This document shows positions 35,212 to 44,573 of a DNA stretch of 64,000 bases, piece by piece; within the stretch, counting starts at the first letter, position 1, and each line of letters starts with the position of its first letter. The notes beneath the pieces were generated by a model that made no database searches, was not told where the DNA came from, and saw only the letters and a program-made list of their open reading frames with translations. The position numbers and the translations under genes are program-made. The stretch lies in the NCBI GenBank assembly GCA_964553045.1, contig CAZKJG010000005.1:84888-148887 (forward strand). Reading direction: 5' to 3'. This stretch comes from JAWLEP01 sp964553045 (GTDB lineage: Bacteria > Fermentibacterota > Fermentibacteria > Fermentibacterales > JCC-6).

Positions 35212-35970
35212 CTACTTGCCGGAGCGCTTCTTGCGGTCACGGACGTAGATGGCCCGGGATTGCCCGTCGGCCTGCATCCGCTCGTCTATCTGGAAGAGGC
35301 CGAGGGCCGACGCCAGCTCGCCCAGCTTCTTGTAACCGTAGTTGCGGGGGTCGAACTCCGGGGCCTGGTTTGCGATGTTGCTGCCCACCGCCCCCAGCTG
35401 CGCCCAGCCGGAGTCGTCGGAAGCCGCCTCTATGGCGTTGCGGAACAGGTTCACCAGCTTGGAGTCTCCCTTGAGCTCCCGGGCGCTCATCTTGCGGACG
35501 GTCCCGTCCGGGCTCTCCTTCTGGGCGATGAGAACCTCGGTGTAGATGAACTTGTCGCAGGCGGAGACGAAGGCCATGGGCGTCTTGTTCTCGCCGAAGC
35601 CGTAGACCAGCAGGCCTTCCTCCCTGATACGGGAGGCCAGCCGGGTGAAGTCGCTGTCACTGCTCACCAGGCAGAAACCGTCGAACCGGCCCTTGTAGAG
35701 CAGGTCCATGGCGTCGATTATCATGGCGCTGTCGGTGGCGTTCTTGCCGGTGGTGTACCGGAACTGCTGAATGGGCTGAATGGCGTGCTCCAGCAGCACC
35801 TTCTTCCAGCTGCCCAGGTGGGGCGTCGTCCAGTCACCGTAGATCCTCTTGACGCTGGCCACCCCGTACTTGGCCACCTCGGCCAGGAGCCCCTCGGTTA
35901 TGGCGGGCATGGCGTTGTCGGCGTCTATCAGCACCGCCAGCCGGTTTTGGCTGATCTCCTCTTCGTTCAT
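35212..35970 (-). CDS. NYN-domain RNase-like protein with C-terminal LOTUS/OST-HTH domain
   Basis: 252 residues. The NYN (PIN-like) domain shows its acidic residues in AVLIDADNAMP, NATDSAMIIDAMDLLY and LVSSDSDFTRLASRI; these make the metal site of LabA/DUF88-type nucleases. From about residue 165 an OST-HTH (LOTUS) domain follows (LVNLFRNAIEAA ... YGYKKLGELASALGLF), a putative RNA-binding module. The basic tail is RDRKKRSGK. It probably binds or cuts RNA in the cytoplasm. AAAGGTC precedes the ATG. Confidence 0.9.
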   Translation of the reverse strand: MNEEEISQNRLAVLIDADNAMPAITEGLLAEVAKYGVASVKRIYGDWTTPHLGSWKKVLLEHAIQPIQQFRYTTGKNATDSAMIIDAMDLLYKGRFDGFCLVSSDSDFTRLASRIREEGLLVYGFGENKTPMAFVSACDKFIYTEVLIAQKESPDGTVRKMSARELKGDSKLVNLFRNAIEAASDDSGWAQLGAVGSNIANQAPEFDPRNYGYKKLGELASALGLFQIDERMQADGQSRAIYVRDRKKRSGK

Positions 35971-36074
35971 GTCAAGACCTTTCGAATGGAATGGATGGTA
36001 AATGATCGTATAGTGTGAACGGACAAGATCGCGTTTTCCCTCCCCCTATATATAGCCAACGCAGCGCAGGCGTT

Positions 36075-37088
36075 TCACCCCGCCAGGAGAATCGCGGCCA
36101 CCAGCACCGCCAGCAGCAGCGTCCAGAAGACTATGGCCGTCCTGGTGGAACGCCTCGCCCGGTCCTCCTCCCACCAGGTCATCGGCCTGATGCCCCTCAG
36201 CAGGAAGGTCAGAACGCCCGCCAGGTTTATGCTGACCACGTTGACCCCGAACAGCAGCAGCGCGCTTCCCCCCTCCGTCCATCTGCCACCGCCCAGCAGC
36301 AGCCCCCCGGCCACCAGCGGCGGAAGCAGGGCCACCGCCACCATCACGCCGATGACGGCGGAGGCCGCCCCGGATGTCAGGGCCATCACCCCGGCGGCGC
36401 CGGCGGCCAGGGCGAGCACGATGTCGTAAAGCGATATCTCGGTACGGGAGGTGATCTCCGCCGCCGAAGGGTCAGCCTGCAGGATCATACCCAGCGCGGC
36501 GGAGAGGGCCAGCGCCAGGAGTACAGCCGCCAGAAAGGTGCGCAGGGACGTTCTGCCCAGCTCGGTGTCGGCCAGGGTGGCGGCCAGCGACAGCCCGACG
36601 TTCGGGCCCAGCAGGGGAGCGATGACCATGGCGCCTATCACCACCGCCACGTTGTCCCTGACCAGGCCTATGGCGGCCACCACCGTGGACAGGCATATCA
36701 GCACCAGGTAGGGAAGCGACAGCACCGCCCCGTCGCTGACGTCCGAGTACAGCTCCTCCCGGCTGATCCTGGGGCTGGAGGTCTTGGGTTTCGCCTCTTC
36801 CCCGGTGGAGATCAGCCTCCTGCCCACCTGCACCTTCTTCTCCGGAACGGGTAGGGAGGCCTCCACCGGAAGCACTATCAGGCGGAAGCCCTCCACTCCC
36901 GAGAAGCGGGCGTTCAGGCCCGCTATCAGCTCCTCCACCTGCTCGGTGCCACAGAGGACGCTCACCACCGACTGGCCGTCGTCCCGCTCCTCCTGCCAGA
37001 ATCCGGCGATATTGCTGCGCTCGAGCTCCTCCACCAGGTCCTCCGCCCTCTCCGCCGGAAGCAGGACCTTCACCAGCCTCTGAGCCAT
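36075..37088 (-). CDS. DUF389 (TIGR00341-type) membrane protein
   Basis: 337 residues. A soluble N-terminal ACT-like part (1-85) is followed by a linker and six or so helices with the family motifs DNVAVVIGAMVIAPLLGPNVGLSLA and ASAVIGVMVAVALLPPLVAGGLLL. Function in bacteria is unknown; a transport role has been suggested for the family. It lies 19 nt upstream of no other minus-strand start and is preceded by the patatin gene, so the two may be cotranscribed. Confidence 0.9.
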   Translation of the reverse strand: MAQRLVKVLLPAERAEDLVEELERSNIAGFWQEERDDGQSVVSVLCGTEQVEELIAGLNARFSGVEGFRLIVLPVEASLPVPEKKVQVGRRLISTGEEAKPKTSSPRISREELYSDVSDGAVLSLPYLVLICLSTVVAAIGLVRDNVAVVIGAMVIAPLLGPNVGLSLAATLADTELGRTSLRTFLAAVLLALALSAALGMILQADPSAAEITSRTEISLYDIVLALAAGAAGVMALTSGAASAVIGVMVAVALLPPLVAGGLLLGGGRWTEGGSALLLFGVNVVSINLAGVLTFLLRGIRPMTWWEEDRARRSTRTAIVFWTLLLAVLVAAILLAG

Positions 37089-37107
37089 GAACCTCCCTCC
37101 CCGAACT

Positions 37108-37944
37108 TCACGCCGGCTCTCCCTCCAGTGTCTGCAGGTAATCCCGAAGGCGGGCGACCTCGTCGGCGCACTGCTCGAAGACGTCGTCCACCTTCGAGAA
37201 GTCCAGCAGACCGATGTCGGTGAACCTGGGCCTTATCAGAAGGTCCGGACCGACCCTCCTCAGCTTCATCTCCAGCATACGGTTCTGCACGATATCGAAA
37301 GCGCCCGCTATGGCGTCCAGGGCCCCGGGAGGGTCTGACTTCCCCGGCCTGGGAGCGGGGCCCACGTCCACCGCCACCACCCTGTCGCAGACTCCGGCCA
37401 GGAGGTCGAAGGGAACCTGGTTGACGATTCCCCCGTCCACCAGCACGCGGTCCTCCAGCTCCACCGGCGGGAACACTCCTGGCACGGACATGCTGGCCCT
37501 GACCGCCGGCTCAAGCGGTCCGCTGTCGAAGAGCACCTGCTCCCCCGTCCAGTAGTCGGCGGCTACCACCTGGAGGGGGATGTCCAGGTCCTCGAAGGAG
37601 TAGCCGAGCACATCGCTCATCATCATCGAGAGCAGCCGGTCGGCGTGGAGCAGGCCCCTGCCCCGAATCTCGGGGACGATGGCCCCGGCCCACTTCAGCA
37701 GGTACCGCCTCTTGTGTAGGATGTCGGAGAGCCTGTCGTCGTCCATGATCACGTGTTCCTGGACGTGCTCCTCCATCCCAGCGGCCGACATCCCCGAGGC
37801 GTACATGGCTCCCATGATCGCGCCCATGCTGGTGCCCGCCAGGGCGGCGGGTCGCACGCCGGCTCTGTCGAATTCCGCCAGCGCCCTGATGTGGGCCAGC
37901 CCGCGCACTCCGCCGCCCCCCAGGGCCAGGCCTGTTGCCGGCAT
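37108..37944 (-). CDS. Patatin-like phospholipase (RssA-like)
   Basis: 278-residue serine hydrolase. The oxyanion loop GGGGVRG, nucleophile elbow GTSMG and catalytic DGG (LVDGGIVNQVPF) form the Ser-Asp dyad. Such proteins release fatty acids from membrane lipids. No signal peptide, so it is cytoplasmic or membrane-associated. It lies 3 nt downstream of the P-type ATPase gene and 19 nt before DUF389, so the three may form one transcript. Confidence 0.92.
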   Translation of the reverse strand: MPATGLALGGGGVRGLAHIRALAEFDRAGVRPAALAGTSMGAIMGAMYASGMSAAGMEEHVQEHVIMDDDRLSDILHKRRYLLKWAGAIVPEIRGRGLLHADRLLSMMMSDVLGYSFEDLDIPLQVVAADYWTGEQVLFDSGPLEPAVRASMSVPGVFPPVELEDRVLVDGGIVNQVPFDLLAGVCDRVVAVDVGPAPRPGKSDPPGALDAIAGAFDIVQNRMLEMKLRRVGPDLLIRPRFTDIGLLDFSKVDDVFEQCADEVARLRDYLQTLEGEPA

Positions 37945-37947
37945 ACC

Positions 37948-40713
37948 TCAGCCCGACTCCCGGTGGGCGCGGGACCGCTTGAAGGCCTTCATCACCTCGA
38001 ATGCCGTCAGGAATACGGCGGCGGCCCCGAACACGAAGAGCCAGTCCACGGGGCCGGGCATGACCAGGTAGAGAAGCCGGCCCACCTGTGGAATGCCCAG
38101 CACCAGCAGCAGCAGGGCTATGGAACCGGCGATGGAGGCCAGAAGAACCCTGTTGGTGAAGAAGTTGCGGTTGAACAGGCTGGTCAGACGGTAGCGCCTG
38201 GAGAGAACGTTAATGAACTGGCAGAAGGCTATGGTGAGGTAGGCCATGGTAGTTGCGGTGAGATAGGCCGGATTCTCCAGGGACACGCTGGCTACGAAGG
38301 AGATTCCCTCCCGGACCATGTACAGCCAGTAGTTGCCGAAGGAAAGCGCTCCGATGAGCAGCCCGAAGATGAGAACCTCCAGTGCGCTGCCGCGGTTCAT
38401 TATGTGCTGGCTCTGCTTCCGGGGCGGCTCGGACATTATCCCCGGTGTCGGCGGGTCGTAGGTGAGGAAGGTGAGGGGCATGATCTCGGCCAGGAGGTCG
38501 ATGGCCAGTACCTGGAGGGCCAGTATGGGGATGGCCCAGTTCCGCATGGCCACGCCGGCCAGCCCGAAGAGGACCACGGCCAGCTCCGCCGCATTGGTGG
38601 TCATGGAGGCCAGAACCGTCTTGCGGAGGTTTCTGTAGATGGTCCTTCCCTCCCGTACCGCATCCACCAGGGTGGGGAAGCTGTCGTCCAGCAACACCAG
38701 CCGCGCGGCCTCCTTGGCAACGTCGGTTCCGGTCTGGCCCATGGCCACGCCGATGGCCGCCCGCTTCAGCGCCGGGGCGTCGTTCACCCCGTCCCCGGTC
38801 ACCGCCACCACCTCGCCCTGGTCCTCAAGCAGCTTCACGATCCGCAGCTTGTGCTCGGGGTTGACCCGTGAGAAGATCAGGGACCTGCCGGAGGAGAGTA
38901 TTCCTCCCAGCTCGCCGTCGTCCATCTTCGACAGCTCCAGCCCGGTGTGCACCTCGGGGTCACCCTCCCGGGAGAGACCGATCTGCCGGCCCACCGCCCG
39001 GGCGGTGATGGCGTGGTCTCCGGTCATTATGAGCACCCGGATCTGGGCGTCGTGACAGGCCTCTATAGCCTCGTCGACGCCCTCCTTCGGGGGGTCTATC
39101 ATGCACATCAGCCCCAGGAAGACAACGTCCTTCTCCATCTCTTCGATGACGTAGTCGTCCCCGCTGTCCGACAGGGGACGGTAGGCTATGGCCAGCACCC
39201 GCAGGGCCCGGTCGGAGTAGGACTCGGCCAGCTCCCTTATCTCCTCCCTGTCCTCCTCGGTGATGGGTACCGCCTCTCCGCCTCGCCAGATGTGCTTCGA
39301 GATGGACAGAACGCTGTCCGTGGCCCCCTTCAGGGCCAGCCGCTTCCGCTCCCCGAACTGACGAACGGAGCTCATCCTCTTGCGCTCGGAGTCAAAGGGG
39401 AACTCGTGCAGCTCCGGATTGTCCTGGTCCTCGGTGGGGCTGCGGGTCCCCAGCTTGGTGGAGCAGGCCACCAGAGCCGCCTCGGTGGGATCGCCAATGG
39501 GGTACCAGCCGGAGTGCTCGTCGTCGGGGGGATGGATCTCGGCGTTGGAGGCCATGGTGGCGGCGTCCATCATGATCTCGATCCGGTCTATCCCCTCCCG
39601 GTCCAGCGGTTCCCCGTCGGGGCCCAGGATATCCCCCTCCGGCTCGTATCCGATCCCCGTCACGCGGTACTCCCGGCCGTCGAACCAAACGGTGGTCACC
39701 GTCATCTCGTTCTTCGTCAGGGTGCCGGTCTTGTCGGTGCAGATCACCGTGGTGGAGCCCAGGGTCTCCACAGAAGGCAGGTTCTTCACCACCGCTTTCC
39801 TGGCGGCCAGCCGGCGGCTGGCCGTGGATAGGGCCACTGTCACCTGGGCCGGCAGGGCCTGCGGCACCACGGCTACCGCGATGCCCAGGGCGTAGATCAG
39901 GCTCACCACCAGGCCGAAATCCAGAAGCAGCGACAGGGCGAAGACGCCGGCGCAGACGATGATCCCGATGCCGGTAAGCCACCTGGCAAGAACCCCAAGT
40001 TCCCTCTGCAGCGGGGAGCGCACCTCGCCGGCGGACTCGGTCATCCCGGCGATCCTGCCCATCTGGGTGTCCATGCCGGTGGCAACCACCACGCCGGTGG
40101 CGCTTCCGGTGGCCACCGTGGTGCCCATCCAGGCCATGTTGTCGCGGTCGGCTATTACCCGCTCATCCCCGATGGCGTTGCTCTCCTTGTCCTGGCTCAT
40201 GGACTCGCCGGTGAGGGAGAACTCGTTTGTGCGGAGGTCGAAGCACTCCAGTATCCGCATGTCGGCCGGAACCTTGTCCCCCGCCTCTATCTGGACCACG
40301 TCGCCGGGGACCAGCTCGGACTGGGGAATCTCCTGCAGCTCCCCCCCCACCATGACCTTCGCCGGTGACTTGATAAGGTCCCGGAGCTTCTCGATGATCC
40401 TGCCGGCCTTGTACTCCTGAACGAAGCCGATGACGGAGTTGATGATCACTATGGCGAACATCACGCCGCCGTCGCGGTAGCTGCCTATGGACATCGATAT
40501 GACGCCGGCCACAATCAGGACTATTACCAGCAGGTCCCGGAACTGCTTGAGGAACAGCACCCACTTGGGGACGCCAAGGGCCGCCGTTATCTCGTTTCTG
40601 CCGTATTCCTCGCGGTGACGGCGGGCCTTTTCACGGGGAAGGCCCTCCGGCCCGGAACCGAAATGCTCCAGCGTCTCGCCGGATGTCATTCTGTAGTATT
40701 CTGTACCGCTCAT
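37948..40713 (-). CDS. P2-type cation-transporting ATPase with unusual ion-site residues
   Basis: 921 residues. A cytoplasmic N-terminus, then actuator loop (TGES), phosphorylation site Asp327 in CTDKTGTLT, nucleotide-binding domain and hinge (TGDGVNDAPALKRA), and a C-terminal helix bundle. The overall form matches SERCA/PMA-type pumps. Helix M4 reads VVPQALPAQ, with Gln285 where Ca-ATPases have the ion-binding Glu of PEGLP. M6 reads LAIDLLAE where SERCA has VNLVTD. The transported ion is therefore unclear. ATG 40713 is used; the frame upstream is a shadow of the next gene. Confidence 0.9.
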   Translation of the reverse strand: MSGTEYYRMTSGETLEHFGSGPEGLPREKARRHREEYGRNEITAALGVPKWVLFLKQFRDLLVIVLIVAGVISMSIGSYRDGGVMFAIVIINSVIGFVQEYKAGRIIEKLRDLIKSPAKVMVGGELQEIPQSELVPGDVVQIEAGDKVPADMRILECFDLRTNEFSLTGESMSQDKESNAIGDERVIADRDNMAWMGTTVATGSATGVVVATGMDTQMGRIAGMTESAGEVRSPLQRELGVLARWLTGIGIIVCAGVFALSLLLDFGLVVSLIYALGIAVAVVPQALPAQVTVALSTASRRLAARKAVVKNLPSVETLGSTTVICTDKTGTLTKNEMTVTTVWFDGREYRVTGIGYEPEGDILGPDGEPLDREGIDRIEIMMDAATMASNAEIHPPDDEHSGWYPIGDPTEAALVACSTKLGTRSPTEDQDNPELHEFPFDSERKRMSSVRQFGERKRLALKGATDSVLSISKHIWRGGEAVPITEEDREEIRELAESYSDRALRVLAIAYRPLSDSGDDYVIEEMEKDVVFLGLMCMIDPPKEGVDEAIEACHDAQIRVLIMTGDHAITARAVGRQIGLSREGDPEVHTGLELSKMDDGELGGILSSGRSLIFSRVNPEHKLRIVKLLEDQGEVVAVTGDGVNDAPALKRAAIGVAMGQTGTDVAKEAARLVLLDDSFPTLVDAVREGRTIYRNLRKTVLASMTTNAAELAVVLFGLAGVAMRNWAIPILALQVLAIDLLAEIMPLTFLTYDPPTPGIMSEPPRKQSQHIMNRGSALEVLIFGLLIGALSFGNYWLYMVREGISFVASVSLENPAYLTATTMAYLTIAFCQFINVLSRRYRLTSLFNRNFFTNRVLLASIAGSIALLLLVLGIPQVGRLLYLVMPGPVDWLFVFGAAAVFLTAFEVMKAFKRSRAHRESG

Positions 40714-40762
40714 CTCCGCTTTCCGGTGGCTGCCGCGTCCCCGGACGGCCGCGGCGTCATCT

Positions 40763-42412
40763 TCAATTCCCCTGCCGCTGGAATCCGCTTCTCGACGGGA
40801 GCAGATCATAATTCTCAAAGCCACTTCCCGACAGTGCGCCGGCCGGCCTCGCGTACACGTAGAAGATCCTGGTCTGCCGCGAGGCGTACTCCAGCTCGGC
40901 AGGTGAGAGCGAGAACAGCGACACCGGCCTGGGCATGGCGGCGGTGTCGGCGAAGACCTGCCTCCATCCCAGCCGGTCTTCGATAAGCTCCCTCTTTCCA
41001 CTGTAGTAGTCCACGTTGGCCACGTGGGTGATACCCTCCTGCAGTATCCACTCCTCCACCCCGTGCTCCTCCAGGAACTCCTGGTAGCGGTAGCTGGACA
41101 CCAGGCCGTCCAGGTTCACCACCGGGTGCCGGCACCTCCAGCCCACGTATCCCGCGTCCCAGCTTCCCACCAGCACATCGCCCTGCAGGGAGTTCAGGAA
41201 GCGCACCCCTGCAGCCTCAGGCCTCTGTCCCTCGGGCACGGTGAAGGACCAGCTGCGAAGTCTGTCGGCGGCGTAAACCAGGTCGAACGCCGAAAGCAGA
41301 ACCAGGGCCGACGTCACTGTCCAGCCCCGCAGCCTTCGGCCGAAGCCGGACAGGGAGGCGAAGGCGACGCCGGTGAGGGCGTATATGAGCGGCAGCCAGT
41401 AGTAGGTGTAAGCTCCCAGCAGAGACGGGTAGAGCAGCGCGTAGAATCCCAGGAGCAGAGCCCCGTAGATGCCGGTTGCCGCCATCAGGCCCCGCAGCCC
41501 TTCTCCGCCCCGCCTCCATGCCGCCGCCGCGGCCGCGGCCACCAGGGCCAGACAGGCCAGGGCGGCCCAGGCGGGAAGTCTGCCGCCGAGGGTAACCAGC
41601 TCGCCGAGGTTCGAGGCGGCGTGAGACAGCGCCGCTGTGTCCCCATGCCGGACCAGACGGGAGAGGAGTGCACGGCCGGTCTGCGACTTGACGTATCCGG
41701 ATACGGGAGTGGCCCCACCGAACAGGAGTGCGTTCAGGGAGAGGTAGACGGCCAGGTAGGCGACGGTGGGAACCGCGGCCCGCAGCGCCTGCCCCCGCAT
41801 CCGCCGGGCCAGGAGCACCGCCGCGGCGGCTGCGGCAAGGGCCGCCGAGTCCAGCCGGGCGGCGGTGGCCAGCGCCAGAAATGCGCCCAGCCTCCAGCCG
41901 CCCCCACCGGTGCGCAGGGTCCGCAGCAGCAGGTTCAGACAGGTGCCGAACAGGAGCAGGAGCAGGCCGGTCTCCATTCCCGACATGGCCCCCTTGCCCC
42001 AGAGCCACATGTTCAGGACCCAGAAGACGCAGGCGGCCGTGGCCGCTCCCGTTCCGCCCCCCGCCCGGCGGACGAGCCGGCACAGCACCAGGCCGGACGC
42101 GGCGAAGAGAAGCGTCTGCAGCCCCACCGCCAGCCAAGCTGCCGCAGGCTTGGAGGCGATCCAGTGCAGGGGCACCAGGGCCATCTGCCACAGGGGATGG
42201 TATCCGTTGGTGGAATGTATTCCGTCGAAGCTGGAGCCGGCGCCCCGGGAGATGTTCCAGGCGACCTGGAGGTAGTAGTAGCCGTCGTCCAGCAGCTGAA
42301 GCCCCCACACGGACATGGCCGCCATCACCAGGACGGCGGCCCCCGTGCACGCGGCGGCCGCCGCCAGGCCGCTGTCGATGTATCTGCGCAGTCTCGAGAC
42401 CGGTCGGCGCAC
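40763..42412 (-). CDS. Membrane glycosyltransferase-like protein (GT-C fold)
   Basis: 549 residues with about eleven helices, Ala/Leu-rich. After helix 1 comes LLDDGYYYLQVAWNISRG, an Asp-Asp motif in the first extracytoplasmic loop as in GT-C enzymes that use lipid-linked sugars. Later blocks NGYHPLWQMAL and GMETGLLLLLFG recur in uncharacterised members. The last 150 residues form a soluble domain (DVLVGSWDAGYVGWR, NLDGLVSSYRYQEFL). Substrate unknown. It stands alone between the BLUF gene and the ATPase gene, 49 nt before the latter. Confidence 0.75.
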   Translation of the reverse strand: MRRPVSRLRRYIDSGLAAAAACTGAAVLVMAAMSVWGLQLLDDGYYYLQVAWNISRGAGSSFDGIHSTNGYHPLWQMALVPLHWIASKPAAAWLAVGLQTLLFAASGLVLCRLVRRAGGGTGAATAACVFWVLNMWLWGKGAMSGMETGLLLLLFGTCLNLLLRTLRTGGGGWRLGAFLALATAARLDSAALAAAAAAVLLARRMRGQALRAAVPTVAYLAVYLSLNALLFGGATPVSGYVKSQTGRALLSRLVRHGDTAALSHAASNLGELVTLGGRLPAWAALACLALVAAAAAAAWRRGGEGLRGLMAATGIYGALLLGFYALLYPSLLGAYTYYWLPLIYALTGVAFASLSGFGRRLRGWTVTSALVLLSAFDLVYAADRLRSWSFTVPEGQRPEAAGVRFLNSLQGDVLVGSWDAGYVGWRCRHPVVNLDGLVSSYRYQEFLEEHGVEEWILQEGITHVANVDYYSGKRELIEDRLGWRQVFADTAAMPRPVSLFSLSPAELEYASRQTRIFYVYARPAGALSGSGFENYDLLPSRSGFQRQGN

Positions 42413-42429
42413 CGGGATGCCCGGGACGG

Positions 42430-42864
42430 TCAGCTCAGGTCCGGTATGTTGTCGACCATGCGGATCTCATGGACCAGGGCCAGCGCCCTCCATGACCTCT
42501 CGGGGAACCGGACCCCGCCGTCCTGCTGCCCGTATTTCCGCTTCAGCTCGGCCTCCAGCTCGGCGTTCTCTCCGAAGACTCCGAACCCGCGCATCACCCA
42601 GCCTTCGAACAGCCAGTCCTCGGCGGGACCGAAGCTCAGTATGCGGATCTCCTCGTGCCTGGGGTCCCCGGCGATGCGCATGAAGGTGGCGTTGACCTCC
42701 TCGAATCCGCCCTCGATCACCTGCAGGAAATGCGTGGACGTGGCCAGGAGAACCCCCGTGATCCGGTTCTCGCGGTTCAGCTCCGCGCTGGTGCGGAGTA
42801 TGTCCCTGACCGTCTCCCTGCCTATGCGGCTGGAGCTCCTGCTCTTGTAGATAAGCCTGAACAA
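42430..42864 (-). CDS. BLUF-domain blue-light photoreceptor
   Basis: 144 residues: a BLUF domain (about 1-95) with a short C-terminal extension of two helices and no effector domain. The flavin-binding residues all occur at the spacing of AppA: Tyr6 (LIYKSR), Asn30 (AELN), Gln48 (FLQVIEG), Trp89 and Met91 (WVM). This predicts a functional FAD photoreceptor acting through protein contacts. It is followed downstream on the same strand by the glycosyltransferase-like gene (17-nt gap). No cyclase, GGDEF or EAL protein is encoded nearby. Confidence 0.92.
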   Translation of the reverse strand: MFRLIYKSRSSSRIGRETVRDILRTSAELNRENRITGVLLATSTHFLQVIEGGFEEVNATFMRIAGDPRHEEIRILSFGPAEDWLFEGWVMRGFGVFGENAELEAELKRKYGQQDGGVRFPERSWRALALVHEIRMVDNIPDLS

Positions 42865-42906
42865 TTCGGGTTCCTTTCGGCTCGCCGTCCCGGAAGCAGT
42901 CGGCCC

Positions 42907-43056
42907 CTAGCCCGCTATCGCAGAGCCCAGGTACCAGGGCCAGATCAGAAGCCCCAGAACCGCCTGCCAGAAGGACAGCTTCGCGAATCCGATGGTGAAG
43001 AGCCATCCGGCCGCCCAGAAACCCTCCACCTGCATGCTGTAGCTCTTGTTCTCCAT
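42907..43056 (-). CDS. Small membrane protein, 49 residues
   Basis: MENKSYSMQVEGFWAAGWL at the start, then a hydrophobic stretch ending IWPWYLGSAIAG: a polar head and one long or two short helices, rich in Trp. Read directly from the sequence because it is too short for standard calling. The downstream BLUF start is 43 nt further on and the zinc-protein gene ends 35 nt upstream, so it fits a small gene in a same-strand cluster. Function unknown. Confidence 0.55.
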   Translation of the reverse strand: MENKSYSMQVEGFWAAGWLFTIGFAKLSFWQAVLGLLIWPWYLGSAIAG

Positions 43057-43090
43057 GACGGCGGCTCCTCTCATCCGTCCTTCGGGGCGC

Positions 43091-43519
43091 TCAGACGTAA
43101 CGCTGCAGGTCTTCGGGCTTGAGAACGAACTCCGGCTGGAACCTCCAGGGGCCGTGGTCCACCACGCCGTGTCCCGAGCCCAGATTCGCCAGCAGATCGG
43201 CCACCCCGGAACGCTCGGCGTCCGGAAGGAGATCGAGGTTCTCGCGGACCATTGCCATGTGCCATTCGTGGAGGATCCTGGCGTTCTCCAGTCCGTTGAG
43301 GCGGTGGAAGTTTGCCCTGTCGCAGGGCCAGGCGGCAGCCAGCCGGTATGAGGCTCCGGCTCCGTGGGGAACCTCGCACCAGAGCTGCCCGCACTCTGGG
43401 CAGCGCTTGAGTGTCATCCAGTTGCCCATTTCCACCCTCCGCATCTCGGGCAGGCATCCGGGGGTGAGCAGCTCCCTCTCGGGATAGCCGCAGCATGGGC
43501 AGACTGTCACTTCGCTCAT
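43091..43519 (-). CDS. Zinc-binding protein of unknown function
   Basis: 142 residues. The N-terminus carries CPCC (VTVCPCCGYPE) and about 35 residues later CPEC (KRCPECGQLWCEV), a zinc ribbon. The rest is mixed, with HRLNGLENARILHEWHMAMV as the main helix. No catalytic signature. The gene starts 41 nt after the phosphoesterase stop and precedes the small membrane protein on the same strand. Confidence 0.7.
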   Translation of the reverse strand: MSEVTVCPCCGYPERELLTPGCLPEMRRVEMGNWMTLKRCPECGQLWCEVPHGAGASYRLAAAWPCDRANFHRLNGLENARILHEWHMAMVRENLDLLPDAERSGVADLLANLGSGHGVVDHGPWRFQPEFVLKPEDLQRYV

Positions 43520-43559
43520 CGGACCAGACCTTCTTCGTGTTCCCGAAAACGACGGCCTG

Positions 43560-44573
43560 CTACAGTATACGAGCCATGGGCATCCGGTGGTAGACCTCCC
43601 TGTCGCCCCAGCTGTTGCCCCACTTCACTAGGCGGACCTCGTCGGGCCCCAGCTCGAGGGCCGTAATGCCCTCCCTGTAGAGCCCGCAGCCGCTGTTGAA
43701 GTAGCGGGGCACTGCGCCTTCCCCACCCTCGACGGGCTCGAAGTCCCGGCCCTGCCTCCTCTCGCGCGCAAGCTCCCTGGCCGTTCTCCGCAGCTCCATT
43801 CCGAGCTCGGCGTGCTCCGGCGTGCTCGGGGGAACCATCGCCATTAGCTCCCGCAGATGCCGGCTGTGGGACCTCAGCCTCTCGGCCCAGGAGCGGGAGC
43901 CGAAGACCGCCCGGTGGGAATGGCCGCATACCAGTACGGTGTCCCGGTCCCGGGCCCAGCCGTGCATGACGCGCTCGAAGTCGCTCCGGACCCGGGTCAT
44001 GGTGGAGGGCCTCCTGTACAGCCCCAACAGCTTCATCAGCAGTATCCAGGGGCCCTCGAAGCATCGGAACAGGCGGACGAAAAGACGGCTCAGCCCACCC
44101 ATGATATCGGACTCCAGGCTTCCCTGGTGACCGTGGACCAGGAGCATGCCTCTGCCGTCGGACTCCACCACCAGTCCCTCCTGGGCGGGGCAGGCTCGCG
44201 CAGGGTCGGGGCTTCCGGGTTCGGCCCAGAGCGGATCATGGTTGCCCCACACCCTGAGTACACGATGTGGGCCGAAATCCCTTATTCGAGCGTAGACCGG
44301 GCCGTAGCAACCTTCGATCTCCTCCGGCGCGAACTGCCAGAGCTCCTCTATGTCACCCAGAAGAACCAGGCGGCTGCCCGCCTCCCTGTAGGCGGCCAGG
44401 GCCCGAAGGAGCGCCGCCTCGTTGCCGCCGAAGTTGTCGGCCGACCCGCCGTTACCCATATGCAGGTCGCTGATCACCGCCAGGCCTGCACCCTCCAGGG
44501 GTATCCGCGGCGTATTCGGGTGAGTCAGCAGCCTGTCCAGGCTCTTTCTGGTCAGCGCCTCGTCACGGGCCAA
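43560..44573 (-). CDS. Calcineurin-like metallophosphoesterase
   Basis: About 337 residues with the five metallophosphoesterase motifs: AVISDLHMGN, LVLLGDIEELW, VWGNHDPLW, LLVHGHQGS and VLVCGHSHRAV. The layout resembles UDP-2,3-diacylglucosamine hydrolase (LpxH) superfamily members, but the C-terminal 100 residues are different and the substrate cannot be told. Two starts: GTG 44600, the longest, and TTG 44573 with GGGAGG 8 nt upstream; the latter is preferred. Confidence 0.85.
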   Translation of the reverse strand: MARDEALTRKSLDRLLTHPNTPRIPLEGAGLAVISDLHMGNGGSADNFGGNEAALLRALAAYREAGSRLVLLGDIEELWQFAPEEIEGCYGPVYARIRDFGPHRVLRVWGNHDPLWAEPGSPDPARACPAQEGLVVESDGRGMLLVHGHQGSLESDIMGGLSRLFVRLFRCFEGPWILLMKLLGLYRRPSTMTRVRSDFERVMHGWARDRDTVLVCGHSHRAVFGSRSWAERLRSHSRHLRELMAMVPPSTPEHAELGMELRRTARELARERRQGRDFEPVEGGEGAVPRYFNSGCGLYREGITALELGPDEVRLVKWGNSWGDREVYHRMPMARIL

